From assembly GCF_017329565.1 (NCBI RefSeq), contig NZ_JAFMTT010000005.1: 64,000 bases of DNA; one strand, 5' to 3'. The position numbers were made by a program, and so were the translations under genes. Shown piece after piece: positions 52,467 through 61,673 of this stretch. Numbering within the stretch: the stretch's first letter is position 1; each line of letters opens with the position of its first letter. The stretch is from Alicyclobacillus mali. GTDB taxonomy: Bacteria > Bacillota > Bacilli > Alicyclobacillales > Alicyclobacillaceae. Below the pieces are notes generated by a model, which did not search any database, was not told the DNA's origin, and was given only the letters and a program-made list of their open reading frames with translations.

Positions 52467-53951
52467 TTGTGGGACAAGCGCAGCCTTCTTGAGCAAATGA
52501 AGACCATTGGCCCAGGGAATGCGGAGTACGACACTCGTGATCCTAAGTCGTTCTTCCGCAACTTCTTGGTTGTCGATGACTATCGCAACGCACTCGATCC
52601 AGACACCATGCTCATCCTCGGCGGGCGCGGGGTCGGGAAGTCTGCGCTGTTTCATTTTCTGAACCTTCCCGGCGGACCGGCGGGATTGCTGCAGACGCTC
52701 AGACATCCAGTGCCAATTGCTTGGGAGAGAGCATGCTGGATACGCGGCTACGGCCGCGTGGAGCAGGACAGGTCCTTCCCGGCTCCTGAAGTCCTCCAAA
52801 GCAAAGTGGATGAAGCGGACGCTCTTTGGTGGAGGGCATTTTGGATCGGACTGCTCATCAAGTGCGTGCTCCGCGATAGCACTTCCGAGTTGAAGGAGTT
52901 CGTTCGTCATCGAATCGCGGATGGTTGGCGCGTGGGGCTGGAAAGTAGCCTGCCTAAGGTGACCGAATGGTTTCCCCACATCCGCGGGAATATGGAATTT
53001 GCCAATGACATTCTGGACGAACTCGACGCGTATCTTGCTGAAACCGATCAATGGCTTTTCATTACGTACGACGAACTCGACCGACTGGTACCGAACTACC
53101 ACGGCCTGTTTGCTCCCATACGGGAACTCTTGGCCTTTTGGCTTGACCGATGGCGCAGATGGCGACGCATTCGCCCGAAGATCTTTCTGCGATCCGACCT
53201 TTTCAGCATGGACAAGTTGCGCTTTCCCGACGCGTCGAAGTTCTCGGGCCATCAAGTCCGCCTGAACTGGACTCCCAATTGGTTGTACCAACTGCTCATC
53301 AAGCGATTGGCCAACCTCGAGCCACCCATGCACGACTACGTTGTGCGCATCGAAGGCCTCATCAAAGGAGAAGACGATCGATTAGGATACCTGCCCACCC
53401 AGGACGAGGGCCTATACAAAGCGTTTATTGATGGGATGATCGGCCCATTCATGGGTGCCAACGCAAGAAAGGGTATTACGTTCAGATGGATACCGAACCA
53501 CCTTATGGACGCAGGAGGGCAAATCGCTCCGCGGCCGTTCATCAAGCTCTTCGCATTCGCGGCCGAACGGGAATGGAAAAGCTTTGACGCAAAAGCGCTA
53601 CCGGAAGAGCGCTTGTTGCGCCCCATTAACATCCAAGGCGCTCTCATGCAGACGTCTCAGGATCGCATTGCCGAACTTGTAGAGGAGTACCCTTGGGTAA
53701 GTGCGTTGCCCTCTGCGTTCCGGGACGTGGAGGTACCCGCTCCAGAGGAGCGCCTCATTGTGGCCCTCAAACAAGCGCAGTGGTCAAACACGGAACCACC
53801 GCCGTCGGACGAACCGCGGGGCGTGATCGAGTCTTTGATCCAACTTGGCATCCTGGAAAGGCGATTGGACGGCCGCTTGAACGCTCCAGAGATCTACCTG
53901 CACGGCTTTGGCATGAAGCGCCGAGGTGGCGTGAAGCGCCCGCATTCATAG
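52467..53951 (+). CDS. P-loop ATPase partner protein (Sll1717-like), unknown function
   Basis: 494 residues. It has a TTG start behind AGGGG, 5 bases after the first ATPase gene. Walker A is GGRGVGKSALFHFL (about residues 52-65) and Walker B is WLFITYDELDRL (near 195-206). The helical region FLRSDLFSMDKLRFPDASKF resembles the sensor/arginine part of STAND/KAP-type ATPases. I associate this layout with the Sll1717-type P-loop family, from memory. The C-terminus holds winged-helix-like segments (RGVIESLIQLGILERR) and a basic tail. Together with the preceding ATPase it forms a two-gene island ending at a strong terminator, beside sbcCD. Confidence 0.72.
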   Translation: MWDKRSLLEQMKTIGPGNAEYDTRDPKSFFRNFLVVDDYRNALDPDTMLILGGRGVGKSALFHFLNLPGGPAGLLQTLRHPVPIAWERACWIRGYGRVEQDRSFPAPEVLQSKVDEADALWWRAFWIGLLIKCVLRDSTSELKEFVRHRIADGWRVGLESSLPKVTEWFPHIRGNMEFANDILDELDAYLAETDQWLFITYDELDRLVPNYHGLFAPIRELLAFWLDRWRRWRRIRPKIFLRSDLFSMDKLRFPDASKFSGHQVRLNWTPNWLYQLLIKRLANLEPPMHDYVVRIEGLIKGEDDRLGYLPTQDEGLYKAFIDGMIGPFMGANARKGITFRWIPNHLMDAGGQIAPRPFIKLFAFAAEREWKSFDAKALPEERLLRPINIQGALMQTSQDRIAELVEEYPWVSALPSAFRDVEVPAPEERLIVALKQAQWSNTEPPPSDEPRGVIESLIQLGILERRLDGRLNAPEIYLHGFGMKRRGGVKRPHS

Positions 53952-54047
53952 TGAGCCATTCGCTGGTAGAACCCAATGTTCCTCCCGTCATGCTGAGGAG
54001 CTAAGCGCATCTCGACCCTGTCAATTCTGCTGCATGCCTGAAAGCCT

Positions 54048-54089
54048 GGGCACCCCTGCATGCGCGCACGGGTGCCCTTGTTGCTTTTT
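54048..54089 (+). terminator. Terminator of the two-ATPase island
   Basis: GGGCACCC and GGGTGCCC pair perfectly around a 14-base loop and are followed by TTGTTGCTTTTT. It lies 97 bases after the second ATPase gene and abuts the end of the convergent sbcC. Confidence 0.88.
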
Positions 54090-57000
54090 CACGCCCGCTC
54101 CAGCCGCACGCGCGTCCCGCGTCCACCGGGCTCCGCAGGCTCGACCACCAGCCTGCGCGGCACGCGCTCGCGGAGTTCCGGCACGTGGCTGATGAGCCCA
54201 ATGGCCATGCGCTCGTGGCGGAGCCGTTCGAGCGAGGACATGACCACGTCGAGCAGGTCGGGATCGAGCGTGCCAAAGCCCTCGTCCAGGAAGAAAAACT
54301 CGAGCGGATGCTGGCCGCGAAGTTGAATGTGGGTCGAGAGCGCCAGCGCGAGCGACAGCGACGTCACAAACGTCTCCCCGCCAGACAGCGTCCCCACGGG
54401 GCGCTCGACGCCGCCGAGGTGATCGTCGCGCATCATAAACTCGCCGCTCGGCGTGAGCACGAGGCGGTATCGGCCTTGGGTCAACGTCGACAGCCGCTCC
54501 GAAGCCTGTCTCGCCACCTGGGCCATCTCCTCGCTGCCGATGTACTGGACGAATGCGTTAGAACGGAGGACACCGCGCAACATCTCCAGCCTCCCGGCCA
54601 CCTCGCGCGCCCGCTCGAGCCGCGCGCTCACCTCGATGAAGCGGGTGCGCCGCGCTTCGAGGTCCTCCAGCTGTTGCCTGCACGCCCCGAGGCGCTGCTG
54701 CGCCTCGCCGTGCGCAGCCTCGGCAGCCTGTGCACGGGCCCGGGCCGCGGCAAGCTCTTGCTCGTCCACGCGCCTGCCGGCGAGCTGGCGCTCGAGATCG
54801 GTCAATTGCTGCCTCACCGCCTGCACGGCGTCCCGGTACTGGGCTATCTCTGCCTCCACAGCGTCCGCCTCGCGCGCGTCGAGCAGCGCGTCCCGGACGT
54901 CACCTGAGGTGGCGAAGTTGGACTCGGCGAGGGCGGCATCCATGGCCTCCCGCGCGCGGGCCTCCGACCGCAGGGCGGCTTGCAGCGCAGCCTCGGCCTG
55001 CGCCGCGTCCGCCCGAGCCTTGTTGCGCTCAGCCTCGGCTTCCTGCCGCGCGCGGACAGCCTCGGCCAATGCTCGCCTCAGGGCTTCGAGCTCCGCTTCC
55101 ACGTCTGCGCGAACCTCGGCCACCGGCCGGCCACCGGTCATCTCATCCAGCCTGCGCCTGTCGCTCTCCTCGGCCGAACGAAGCTGCGCAACCTGAATCT
55201 CCACCTCGTGCGCGAGGCGCTCCGCCTCAACCTTCTCCCGCTCCGCCCCTTGCAGGTGGGCGTTTGCCTGGGCGAGATCCGCCGTCAGCCGCTGGCGCAG
55301 CCCATCCGCCTCGGCAGCCTGGCGATCGTCGTCCTCCAGGCGGCGCAACCGCTCCTCGACCGCCTCGACGAGCGCCTCGCCCTCGATCCCGTCGCCAATT
55401 GACGCCGCCTCGGCCGCCCGGCGCAATGCCTCCGCCGCTTCCCGCACCTGTTTCTCCGCCGCATCTGCACTCGCGCGCTGGCGCTCCCACTCAGCCTTCG
55501 CCGCCTTCAGGCGCTCCTCGGCGGCCAAGACGTCCCCGGCCACGCCATGCAGCCGCTCTCCCAGCGCCGCCGACTGATCCGCCAACTCCTTCGCCCGAGC
55601 TTCCCACGCCGCCCATGCCTCTTCTCCAGCCGCAATCTCGTCCGCCGCGCGGCGCAGATGCGGTCGAAAGCCGTCCGCCGATTCGGGCACGTCAGCCCCC
55701 GCCGCGCCCGGGGCGTCGCGCCACAGTTCGGCTAGCGCCGACAGCCTGTGCGCGCGTTCTGCCTCCGCCCGCGCCAGTTCTTGCTCTGCCGCTTCCGCTT
55801 TCGCAAGCGCCGCCCGGTAGTGCCCATCCGCTTCGCGAAGCGCGTCCTCCGCCTTGCGCCACGCGGATTCCGCATCGGCCAGGGCGAGATCGTCCGCGTC
55901 GGTCCATGGCTCCGCTTCGTCGGCCGCCCCGACGGCCGGGTTTGGGTGATGCGTCGAACCGCACACGGGGCACGGCTGCCCCTCGACGAGTTCACGGGCG
56001 AGCGCCGCGAGAAGTGCGCGCTCCCGCGCAGCCCACCGCGCATCCCGCTCGGACCGGAGCCGCTCCATGGCTGCCCGAGCCGCCTCGGCCACCTGGGCGC
56101 GCGCCGCTCGAGCCTCTTCCGCCTGTGCACGCGCGCGCTCTAGCGTCTCCAGCCGCTTTCGGGCCGCGGAGACGGCCTGCTCCGCCTGCGCGAGCTCGCG
56201 CACGCGCTCCTCGGCGCGCAGAAGCCACGCGCGCAAATGGGCGATCCCGTCGCGCGACGCCGCGGGTCGTGTGCCTTCGTGCGCCACCTTGGCCACCTCA
56301 AGCGCCTCCGCCTCCTTGAGCAGGGCGCTTCTCGCCTCCTGTGTGGCGCGGTACGCCTGTTCTGCGGAATTCACGTCCACGCGCCGCATGTCGAGGCGCT
56401 TCGCCTCCTGCGCCCGTGCGAGCTGCGCGGCCAGCCACACGTCGCGCGCGCGGCGAAGGTGATCCAGGGCGGATCGCACCTCTGGCGGCACATGGTGCGC
56501 CCGGAACGCGCGCTCGGCCTCCTCGAGGCCATCCCGAAGCGCCTGCGCCTCCGCCTCCAACTGGGTGCACGCCTCCTGCGCAGCCGCCAAGCGCGCCCGC
56601 TGCGCCTGGAGTTCTGCTTCCGCGTCCGCCGCAGCACGCGCCTTGTCCTGCCATGCGCGCTCGAACGCCTCCGCCTCCCGGAGAAGAGCCTGTTGCGCGA
56701 GAAGCGCGGGCTCCTCGGCTTCTCGCCTGGCTGCTGCCTCCTGCTCCGCCCGTGCCGCCTCGGCCGCACGCGCCTCGGCCTCTTGGAGCACAGCCCCGGC
56801 AGACTGCGCGCCCGCCTCGGCCGCTCGAATCCCCTCCGCCGCCTCTTCCCACGTCTGCACGAGGGGCATCAGGGCGGACGCGCGGCGATGGCGTGAAAGC
56901 CTTTCCTCCAGCCGTGCCATCTCGTCCGCCCGCTCGCGCAGCCGATCCGCCTCCGCCTCGGCCTTTCTACGCTCCGCATCGATCTCGGCCACGCGCTCGA

Positions 57001-57760
57001 GATCTCGCAGATGCGCCTCCGCGTCTCGCCGAGCCGCCTCGGCGGCCCGAAGGGCCGACGTGGCCTCCTGAAGCGCGGCCTGCGCTCGCGCCAGCGCCTC
57101 CTCCGACGCGTCTCCCACTTCGGCAAGCGCCGCTTCGAGCTGGCCGACCTCCTGGTTGGCCTCTGCGCACCGCTGCGACACCTTGTCCGCCAACTTCTTG
57201 CCGTACCGCTCGAGGCCGAACAGCCGCTCCAGCATCATGCCGCGCTCCGTGCCGGACAGGCGGAGAAATTCGGCGAACTGCCCCTGGGGCAGCACGACGG
57301 CGCGGGTGAAGTCCTTGTCCGTGAGCCCGAGGATGCCCTTGATGGCGGCATCCACCTCGTTCGCGCCCTCCGCCACCATGACAAGCCCCGGCGAATCGCT
57401 TTCCGGGTTCTCAATCTCGACCAGGCGACTCGCGGCCGTCATCACCGAAAACGCGCCCTTCCCGCGCTTGAACGCGCGTTCGACGCGATACCGCCTGCGC
57501 CGCTCCCCGATGCCAATCTCGAACTCAAACACAATTTCCATCCGCGCCTCGAGCGGATTCACCGTTCCCTGCGCATGGCGAGAGGCCCGCGTGGCACTTC
57601 CGAAGAGCGCGAGCGTGATGGCGTCGAGGATGGTCGACTTCCCGCTTCCCGTCGGCCCAAAGACGCCGAACAGGCCGTGTTCGGTCAGCGCCTGAAAGTC
57701 AATCTCCTGCCGCTCCCGATAGCTCCGGAGCCCCTGGATGACAAGCCGAATAGGCCTCAT
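54089..57760 (-). CDS. sbcC: DNA double-strand exonuclease subunit SbcC (Rad50-like)
   Basis: 1223 residues. The N-terminal ABC half has Walker A GPTGSGKSTILDAI. Two long Ala/Glu/Arg-rich coiled coils flank a zinc hook, CPVCGSTHHPNP, near the middle. The C-terminal half has the signature LSGGETFVTSLSLALALS and Walker B FFLDEGFGTLD. With SbcD it opens hairpins and processes DNA ends. The ATG overlaps the sbcD stop (ATGA). The coiled coils explain the long alternative open frames on the other strand. Confidence 0.95.
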   Translation of the reverse strand: MRPIRLVIQGLRSYRERQEIDFQALTEHGLFGVFGPTGSGKSTILDAITLALFGSATRASRHAQGTVNPLEARMEIVFEFEIGIGERRRRYRVERAFKRGKGAFSVMTAASRLVEIENPESDSPGLVMVAEGANEVDAAIKGILGLTDKDFTRAVVLPQGQFAEFLRLSGTERGMMLERLFGLERYGKKLADKVSQRCAEANQEVGQLEAALAEVGDASEEALARAQAALQEATSALRAAEAARRDAEAHLRDLERVAEIDAERRKAEAEADRLRERADEMARLEERLSRHRRASALMPLVQTWEEAAEGIRAAEAGAQSAGAVLQEAEARAAEAARAEQEAAARREAEEPALLAQQALLREAEAFERAWQDKARAAADAEAELQAQRARLAAAQEACTQLEAEAQALRDGLEEAERAFRAHHVPPEVRSALDHLRRARDVWLAAQLARAQEAKRLDMRRVDVNSAEQAYRATQEARSALLKEAEALEVAKVAHEGTRPAASRDGIAHLRAWLLRAEERVRELAQAEQAVSAARKRLETLERARAQAEEARAARAQVAEAARAAMERLRSERDARWAARERALLAALARELVEGQPCPVCGSTHHPNPAVGAADEAEPWTDADDLALADAESAWRKAEDALREADGHYRAALAKAEAAEQELARAEAERAHRLSALAELWRDAPGAAGADVPESADGFRPHLRRAADEIAAGEEAWAAWEARAKELADQSAALGERLHGVAGDVLAAEERLKAAKAEWERQRASADAAEKQVREAAEALRRAAEAASIGDGIEGEALVEAVEERLRRLEDDDRQAAEADGLRQRLTADLAQANAHLQGAEREKVEAERLAHEVEIQVAQLRSAEESDRRRLDEMTGGRPVAEVRADVEAELEALRRALAEAVRARQEAEAERNKARADAAQAEAALQAALRSEARAREAMDAALAESNFATSGDVRDALLDAREADAVEAEIAQYRDAVQAVRQQLTDLERQLAGRRVDEQELAAARARAQAAEAAHGEAQQRLGACRQQLEDLEARRTRFIEVSARLERAREVAGRLEMLRGVLRSNAFVQYIGSEEMAQVARQASERLSTLTQGRYRLVLTPSGEFMMRDDHLGGVERPVGTLSGGETFVTSLSLALALSTHIQLRGQHPLEFFFLDEGFGTLDPDLLDVVMSSLERLRHERMAIGLISHVPELRERVPRRLVVEPAEPGGRGTRVRLERA

Positions 57761-59034
57761 GCGCCCACCCCCTCGCCCTCTTCGGCGGATCCAGTCGAGC
57801 CCTCGGCTTCGTCCACTTCAACATCCCGCACGAGCTCGAGGAACAGCTCGACCAGCGCATCGTCCGGCGGCACACCGACTTTCTCTTCGAAGAAGCGGCG
57901 GAAGAGCACCTCGGGCGAGACGGACCTCGACGTCTGCACGTCCAGCGATTCGGCGGCCTCTTGCATCGGCAAGACGGGCCGGATGTGGACGATGTGAGGC
58001 GCCGCTCCGCGCAGGTCCTGGATGTCGCGCAACGCCATCTCGGTGTCCACGCGCACCTCGAGATCGATCCACGCGTCCGCATCCCGCCCCTCGCCGAGCC
58101 AGGCGTGCACCTCGGCGAGGCTCGACGCGCGCCAGCGCACGAGCGGCCGCCCCGAAGCGAGCGGAATCTCCCGCCACCGCGCGCGCTCACCCGGCTCCGC
58201 CTCCACGAGCGTCACCGATTTCTGCTGCCCCGCCTCGGAAAAGCTGTACGCGATGGGCGATCCGGCGTAGCGGATGGGCACCCCGCCCGGGCCCTCCATC
58301 TCCTGCGGGCGGTGCAGGTGGCCGAGCGCCACGTATTGCGCGCTGGCGGGGAAGGCGGACGGATCCACCGCATATGCGCCGCCCACCTGGATCTGGATTT
58401 CGGAGTCACTCTCGATCCCGCCCGCGACATAGACGTGGCTCGCGAGCAGGTTGACCGTGTCGGGGCGGAAGTGGCAGGCGAGATCGGCAAACCAGTCGGC
58501 GAGGCGCTGGCTGTAGCTGCGCCGCATCTCGAGCTCCTCGAGGGAGTCGGAGAGGACCTCGCCGAGCCGCGACTCGGAGGGGTAGGGCACCGCGGCAATG
58601 CGGGCCCTGTGCGGACACGACGGGACGGCCAGTTCGACGGCACCCACGCCGCCCCACGGCCGCCACACGGCATCCCGGCGCGCCTCCGTTGGCCGGATCT
58701 CGTCCTTCGGCAGGCCGACGAGCACAATGCCGAGGGAATCCGCCAGCCAGCGCGGGGCGCGGATGCGGTCGGCGTGATCGTGATTGCCGGCGATGATCAC
58801 CACGCCGCGGCGCCCGCCCGCAGCCAGCCTGTGGAGCGCATGGTAGAACATCTCCTCCGCCTCTGCGCTGGGATTCACGGTCTGGTACACGTCCCCCGCC
58901 ATGAGGACGAGATCCACCGCTTCGTCGTCACAGATGGCGGCGAGTTCCTCGATGAATTTCCACTGTTCGGGCGCGCGATCCCGCCCTTCAAGCGTCTTGC
59001 CGAAGTGCCAATCCGCGGTGTGGAGGATGCGCAT
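57757..59034 (-). CDS. sbcD: DNA double-strand exonuclease subunit SbcD (Mre11-like nuclease)
   Basis: 425 residues of the calcineurin-like phosphoesterase fold. Metal-binding motifs are LHTADWHFGK, LMAGDVYQ, IAGNHDH and VALGHLHRPQ. It supplies the Mn-dependent nuclease of the SbcCD complex. AAGG precedes the ATG at 59034. Coupled to sbcC by a four-base overlap. Confidence 0.95.
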   Translation of the reverse strand: MRILHTADWHFGKTLEGRDRAPEQWKFIEELAAICDDEAVDLVLMAGDVYQTVNPSAEAEEMFYHALHRLAAGGRRGVVIIAGNHDHADRIRAPRWLADSLGIVLVGLPKDEIRPTEARRDAVWRPWGGVGAVELAVPSCPHRARIAAVPYPSESRLGEVLSDSLEELEMRRSYSQRLADWFADLACHFRPDTVNLLASHVYVAGGIESDSEIQIQVGGAYAVDPSAFPASAQYVALGHLHRPQEMEGPGGVPIRYAGSPIAYSFSEAGQQKSVTLVEAEPGERARWREIPLASGRPLVRWRASSLAEVHAWLGEGRDADAWIDLEVRVDTEMALRDIQDLRGAAPHIVHIRPVLPMQEAAESLDVQTSRSVSPEVLFRRFFEEKVGVPPDDALVELFLELVRDVEVDEAEGSTGSAEEGEGVGA

Positions 59035-59130
59035 GAGGAGACCTTCTTTCCGAACGAAGTGCGGCCGCGCACGGCCGTTGCAAACACACGTTCGATTCGA
59101 CGGCGAACGTCGGATTTCCTGCTGGACTCG

Positions 59131-60066
59131 TCAAACGAATTTGCCCTGGGGCCGAGATCGCAAGAACGCCTCCACCTCCCTGCGCGCGGGGATGCTGTCG
59201 GCCGCGCCCATGCGGGACACGCAGAGCGATGCGGCGGCCGTGGCGTAGCGCAGGGCCTCGCGGACATCCTCGCCGCCGTCCCAAGCGGCCACAAAGGCGC
59301 CAAGCCACGTGTCCCCCGCGGCCGTGGTGTCGCGAACCTCGACCGGCCACGCGGGCAGGTGAAAGGTGCCGCGTGCCGATGCCGCCACGACGCCCTTTGG
59401 GCCAAGCGTCACGATGGCGAGCCCCGCCCCGCGCGCCAGCATGGCCTCCGCCGCCTCGGCCGCCGCGCGCTCGTCGGACACCTCGCGCCCCGTCACCCGG
59501 GCGGCTTCCACCTCGTTCATCCCGATCACGTCACCTCGGCAAAGCACACCAGCCGGCACCTCCGACGGCGGCGCCACGTTCCACACCACGCGCCACCCGC
59601 GCAGGTGAGCCGCGCGAATGGCAGCCATCACGGCGTCACGCGGAATCTCGTTCTGCAGCATCACGGCCGTCTCCCGCGGCGCCTCCATGGCGAGCAAGGC
59701 GCGCTCCACGGATTCTGGCGAGAGGGCCGCGTTGGCGCCCGGAATCACCACGATGCGGTTTTGCCCGCTCGGCTCCAGGAAGATGAGCGCCGTGCCGCTC
59801 GGCCCCGGCACCTCTGCGACGCCTGAGACCTCGACGCCTGCACGGGCCAACGAACGCTTGAGCATCGGCGCGAATGCGTCTGTCCCCAGAGCGCCTATCA
59901 TGCGCACGCGCACGCCCTGCCTCGCCGCGGCAATGGCCTGATTCGCGCCCTTGCCCCCCACCTGATGTCGAGCCGATTCTGCCAACACCGTCGCACCCGG
60001 CCCCGGCATCTCTTGCACCCGCACCACCAGGTCCACGTTGATGCTGCCGATCACGACCGCGTCCAC
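59131..60066 (-). CDS. rbsK: PfkB-family carbohydrate kinase, ribokinase type
   Basis: 311 residues from a GTG at 60066 behind GGAGGTGG. Signatures are VVIGSINVDLVVRV, GGKGANQAIAAARQG, a middle NEVEAARVTGRE and the catalytic DTTAAGDTWLGAFVAA, with the Asp base in AAGD. The proteins with GGKGANQA are mostly ribokinases, but the second sugar-binding motif is NVAP instead of NPAP. The substrate may be ribose or a related sugar; no rbs transporter is adjacent. Confidence 0.85.
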   Translation of the reverse strand: MDAVVIGSINVDLVVRVQEMPGPGATVLAESARHQVGGKGANQAIAAARQGVRVRMIGALGTDAFAPMLKRSLARAGVEVSGVAEVPGPSGTALIFLEPSGQNRIVVIPGANAALSPESVERALLAMEAPRETAVMLQNEIPRDAVMAAIRAAHLRGWRVVWNVAPPSEVPAGVLCRGDVIGMNEVEAARVTGREVSDERAAAEAAEAMLARGAGLAIVTLGPKGVVAASARGTFHLPAWPVEVRDTTAAGDTWLGAFVAAWDGGEDVREALRYATAAASLCVSRMGAADSIPARREVEAFLRSRPQGKFV

Positions 60067-60162
60067 CCGACCACCTCCGCTTTCAAGGCGATTTTGAGCT
60101 TTGTGTCCTAGTTTCGATGGATACAGAGGAACATCTTTCACGTGATCATAGGGGGTATGTCG

Positions 60163-60900
60163 ATGAAAAGCACACGTTGGACCCGCGGTCTCGCCGCGAT
60201 CGCCACGGCTGGCACGGTCCTGGCCGCAGCCAGCCCCATCGCATTCGCCGCGCCGCGCGGGCTGCACCCAGGTCACCCGACCGCGATAAGCCGTGGTCAG
60301 CACGAGAACATCTCGCTCTCGCTCGTGAAGTCGAACGCGGCCATCGTGGAAGCGCTCTCTCAGCAGTACAAGTCGCTTGTCCAGAACGCCGAAAATTCAT
60401 CCACGCAGTCGCCTGCGGTTACACAGCTCATCTCGGAACTCCAGTCGGACCTGACGTCTCTGCAAAATGCGACGAGCGGCCAGGCGGCTCGGCAGGCCAT
60501 GAACCAGATTTTGAAACAAGTCGCAGCAGCTGAGGCTGCTCTGCGAGACTCGCACGCCCTGTCCGCGCTCGAACAGCAGATTGCAAAGGAATACAGCCAA
60601 TTCTCTCAGGAGATGAATCAACTCACCTCCGCCACGAATCCGCCGGCCGGACAGCTGCGGCAACTGTGGAACTTGGAGAATCTGCTCATCGCGAAGCTGC
60701 GCGAGGCGATTCTGGAACTCGGCGCCACGCCGACCGCGCCCGCCCCGGCTCAGGGAACGTCGGGATCGACCACAAGTTCCTCGACGGGCTCCAGCAGCAG
60801 TTCAAGCGCGACAGGCTCGAGCAACGCCGCCGGGACATCCACGGAAAGCGCGACGAACACCGCCACCAATTCCACAACTTCGACGTCAACTTCATCCTAA
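60163..60900 (+). CDS. Secreted helical protein with Ser/Thr-rich tail, unknown function
   Basis: 245 residues. A signal peptide (LAAIATAGTVLAAASPIAFAA) leads into a long helical region, probably coiled coil (LSLVKSNAAIVEALSQQYKSLVQNAENSS through LRQLWNLENLLIAKLREAILELG). A 45-residue Ser/Thr/Ala/Asn tail ends the protein, resembling a wall-spanning or glycosylated region. The ATG at 60163 has AGGGGG seven bases upstream; an ATG at 60157 is too close to it. A strong hairpin follows. Confidence 0.75.
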   Translation: MKSTRWTRGLAAIATAGTVLAAASPIAFAAPRGLHPGHPTAISRGQHENISLSLVKSNAAIVEALSQQYKSLVQNAENSSTQSPAVTQLISELQSDLTSLQNATSGQAARQAMNQILKQVAAAEAALRDSHALSALEQQIAKEYSQFSQEMNQLTSATNPPAGQLRQLWNLENLLIAKLREAILELGATPTAPAPAQGTSGSTTSSSTGSSSSSSATGSSNAAGTSTESATNTATNSTTSTSTSS

Positions 60901-60903
60901 AGG

Positions 60904-60945
60904 TGAAACGCCGGGCGGCACAAGCGGATGCCGTCCGGCGTTTCA
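60904..60945 (+). terminator. Terminator of the secreted helical protein gene
   Basis: TGAAACGCCGGGCGGC and GCCGTCCGGCGTTTCA pair over 16 bases (one G-U) around a 10-base loop, 3 bases after the stop. It could also act for the minus-strand fragment that ends at 60966. Confidence 0.85.
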
Positions 60946-60965
60946 AATCTCATTTCGGCATATTC

Positions 60966-61370
60966 TCACTCGAAGCGAAGGGCATCGATTGGCTTTAGAC
61001 TGGCTAACTTTCGTGCAGGATAAACCCCGAAAACCAAGCCCACGGCCAGTGAAAACCCGAGCGACGCCATGGCAGCCACAGGCGAGAACAGGTTTCCGTC
61101 CCCCGTCACCTTGGACATGATGAGCGTGCCAACGCCGGACAGGACGAGCCCAGCCATGGCTCCGGCAACACTCAGCATGGTGGCTTCCGCCAAAAACTGG
61201 GCGGAGATCACGCGCCGCGTTCCGCCAATCGCCTTACGAATACCGATCTCGCGCGTGCGTTCGGTCACGGATACCAGCATGATATCCATGATGCCGATGC
61301 CGCCGACGAGCCGCGAGATAGCGGAGATGCCGTCGAACAGCAGCGTGAGGATGCGCGACACGCCGCTCAA
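60966..61370 (-). pseudogene. C-terminal fragment of a MacB/FtsX-type ABC transporter permease
   Basis: About 134 residues matching the last third of MacB-type permeases: LVGGIGIMDIMLVSVTERTREIGIRKAIGGTRRVISAQFLAEA and the final FGVYPARKLASLKPIDALRFE. The normal protein has about 380-400 residues; the first helix and the periplasmic domain are missing, and the frame opens from a TTG without ribosome site. Its broken end lies within a few tens of bases of the broken end of the FtsK-like fragment on the other strand. Judged a decayed remnant. Confidence 0.75.
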
Positions 61371-61390
61371 AGCGGTTCGGGCTCGCCCCG

Positions 61391-61621
61391 CGTGCGCCAG
61401 GGGTCGGGCTCTTGCTCTCGGCGCAATATCCTACCGCGGAGATACTCGGTTACCAAATCCGCCAACAGGTCTGGCACATCTGCGGCCGCGTGGATGACGA
61501 GGTTGCATCCAGGACAATTCTCGGCGTCCCTAGCGCAGAGAAACTCCCACCAGATAAGCCGGGTCGGTTCTTGTATGTGGAGCACGGCGAGCTGAAGGAG
61601 TTCCAAGTGATCCTCCCGTGA
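61391..61621 (+). pseudogene. C-terminal fragment of an FtsK/SpoIIIE-type DNA translocase
   Basis: Read in frame from about 61391: RAPGVGLLLSAQYPTAEILG, then IRQQVWHICGRVDDEVASRTILGVPSAEKLPP and a short beta tail ending ELKEFQVILP. Together these match the end of the FtsK/SpoIIIE ATPase domain (LxxATQRP and SRTIL...GAE motifs) as used by conjugative elements such as TcpA. The rest of the gene, with Walker A and B, is absent. A hairpin terminator follows directly. It indicates a former integrated conjugative element or plasmid. Confidence 0.65.
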
Positions 61622-61626
61622 ACAAA

Positions 61627-61666
61627 AAGAAAGCCGACAGCCCAACGAAGGACTGTCGGCTTTCTT
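61627..61666. terminator. Bidirectional terminator
   Basis: AAGAAAGCCGACAG and CTGTCGGCTTTCTT pair perfectly over 14 bases around a 12-base loop, with A and T runs on both sides. It separates the FtsK-like fragment from the convergent Ig-like protein gene. Confidence 0.9.
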
Positions 61667-61673
61667 CCAAGAC

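Noticed and set aside
51352..53951. Plasmid or chromosome partition (ParA/ParB) locus
   Set aside because: The second protein is an ATPase, not ParB, there are no centromere-like repeats, and the Walker A is the KGGxGR variant.
54730..57309. Long Pro/Arg/Ala-rich frames on the plus strand inside sbcC
   Set aside because: They mirror the Ala/Glu/Arg-rich coiled coil of SbcC and have no initiation signals.
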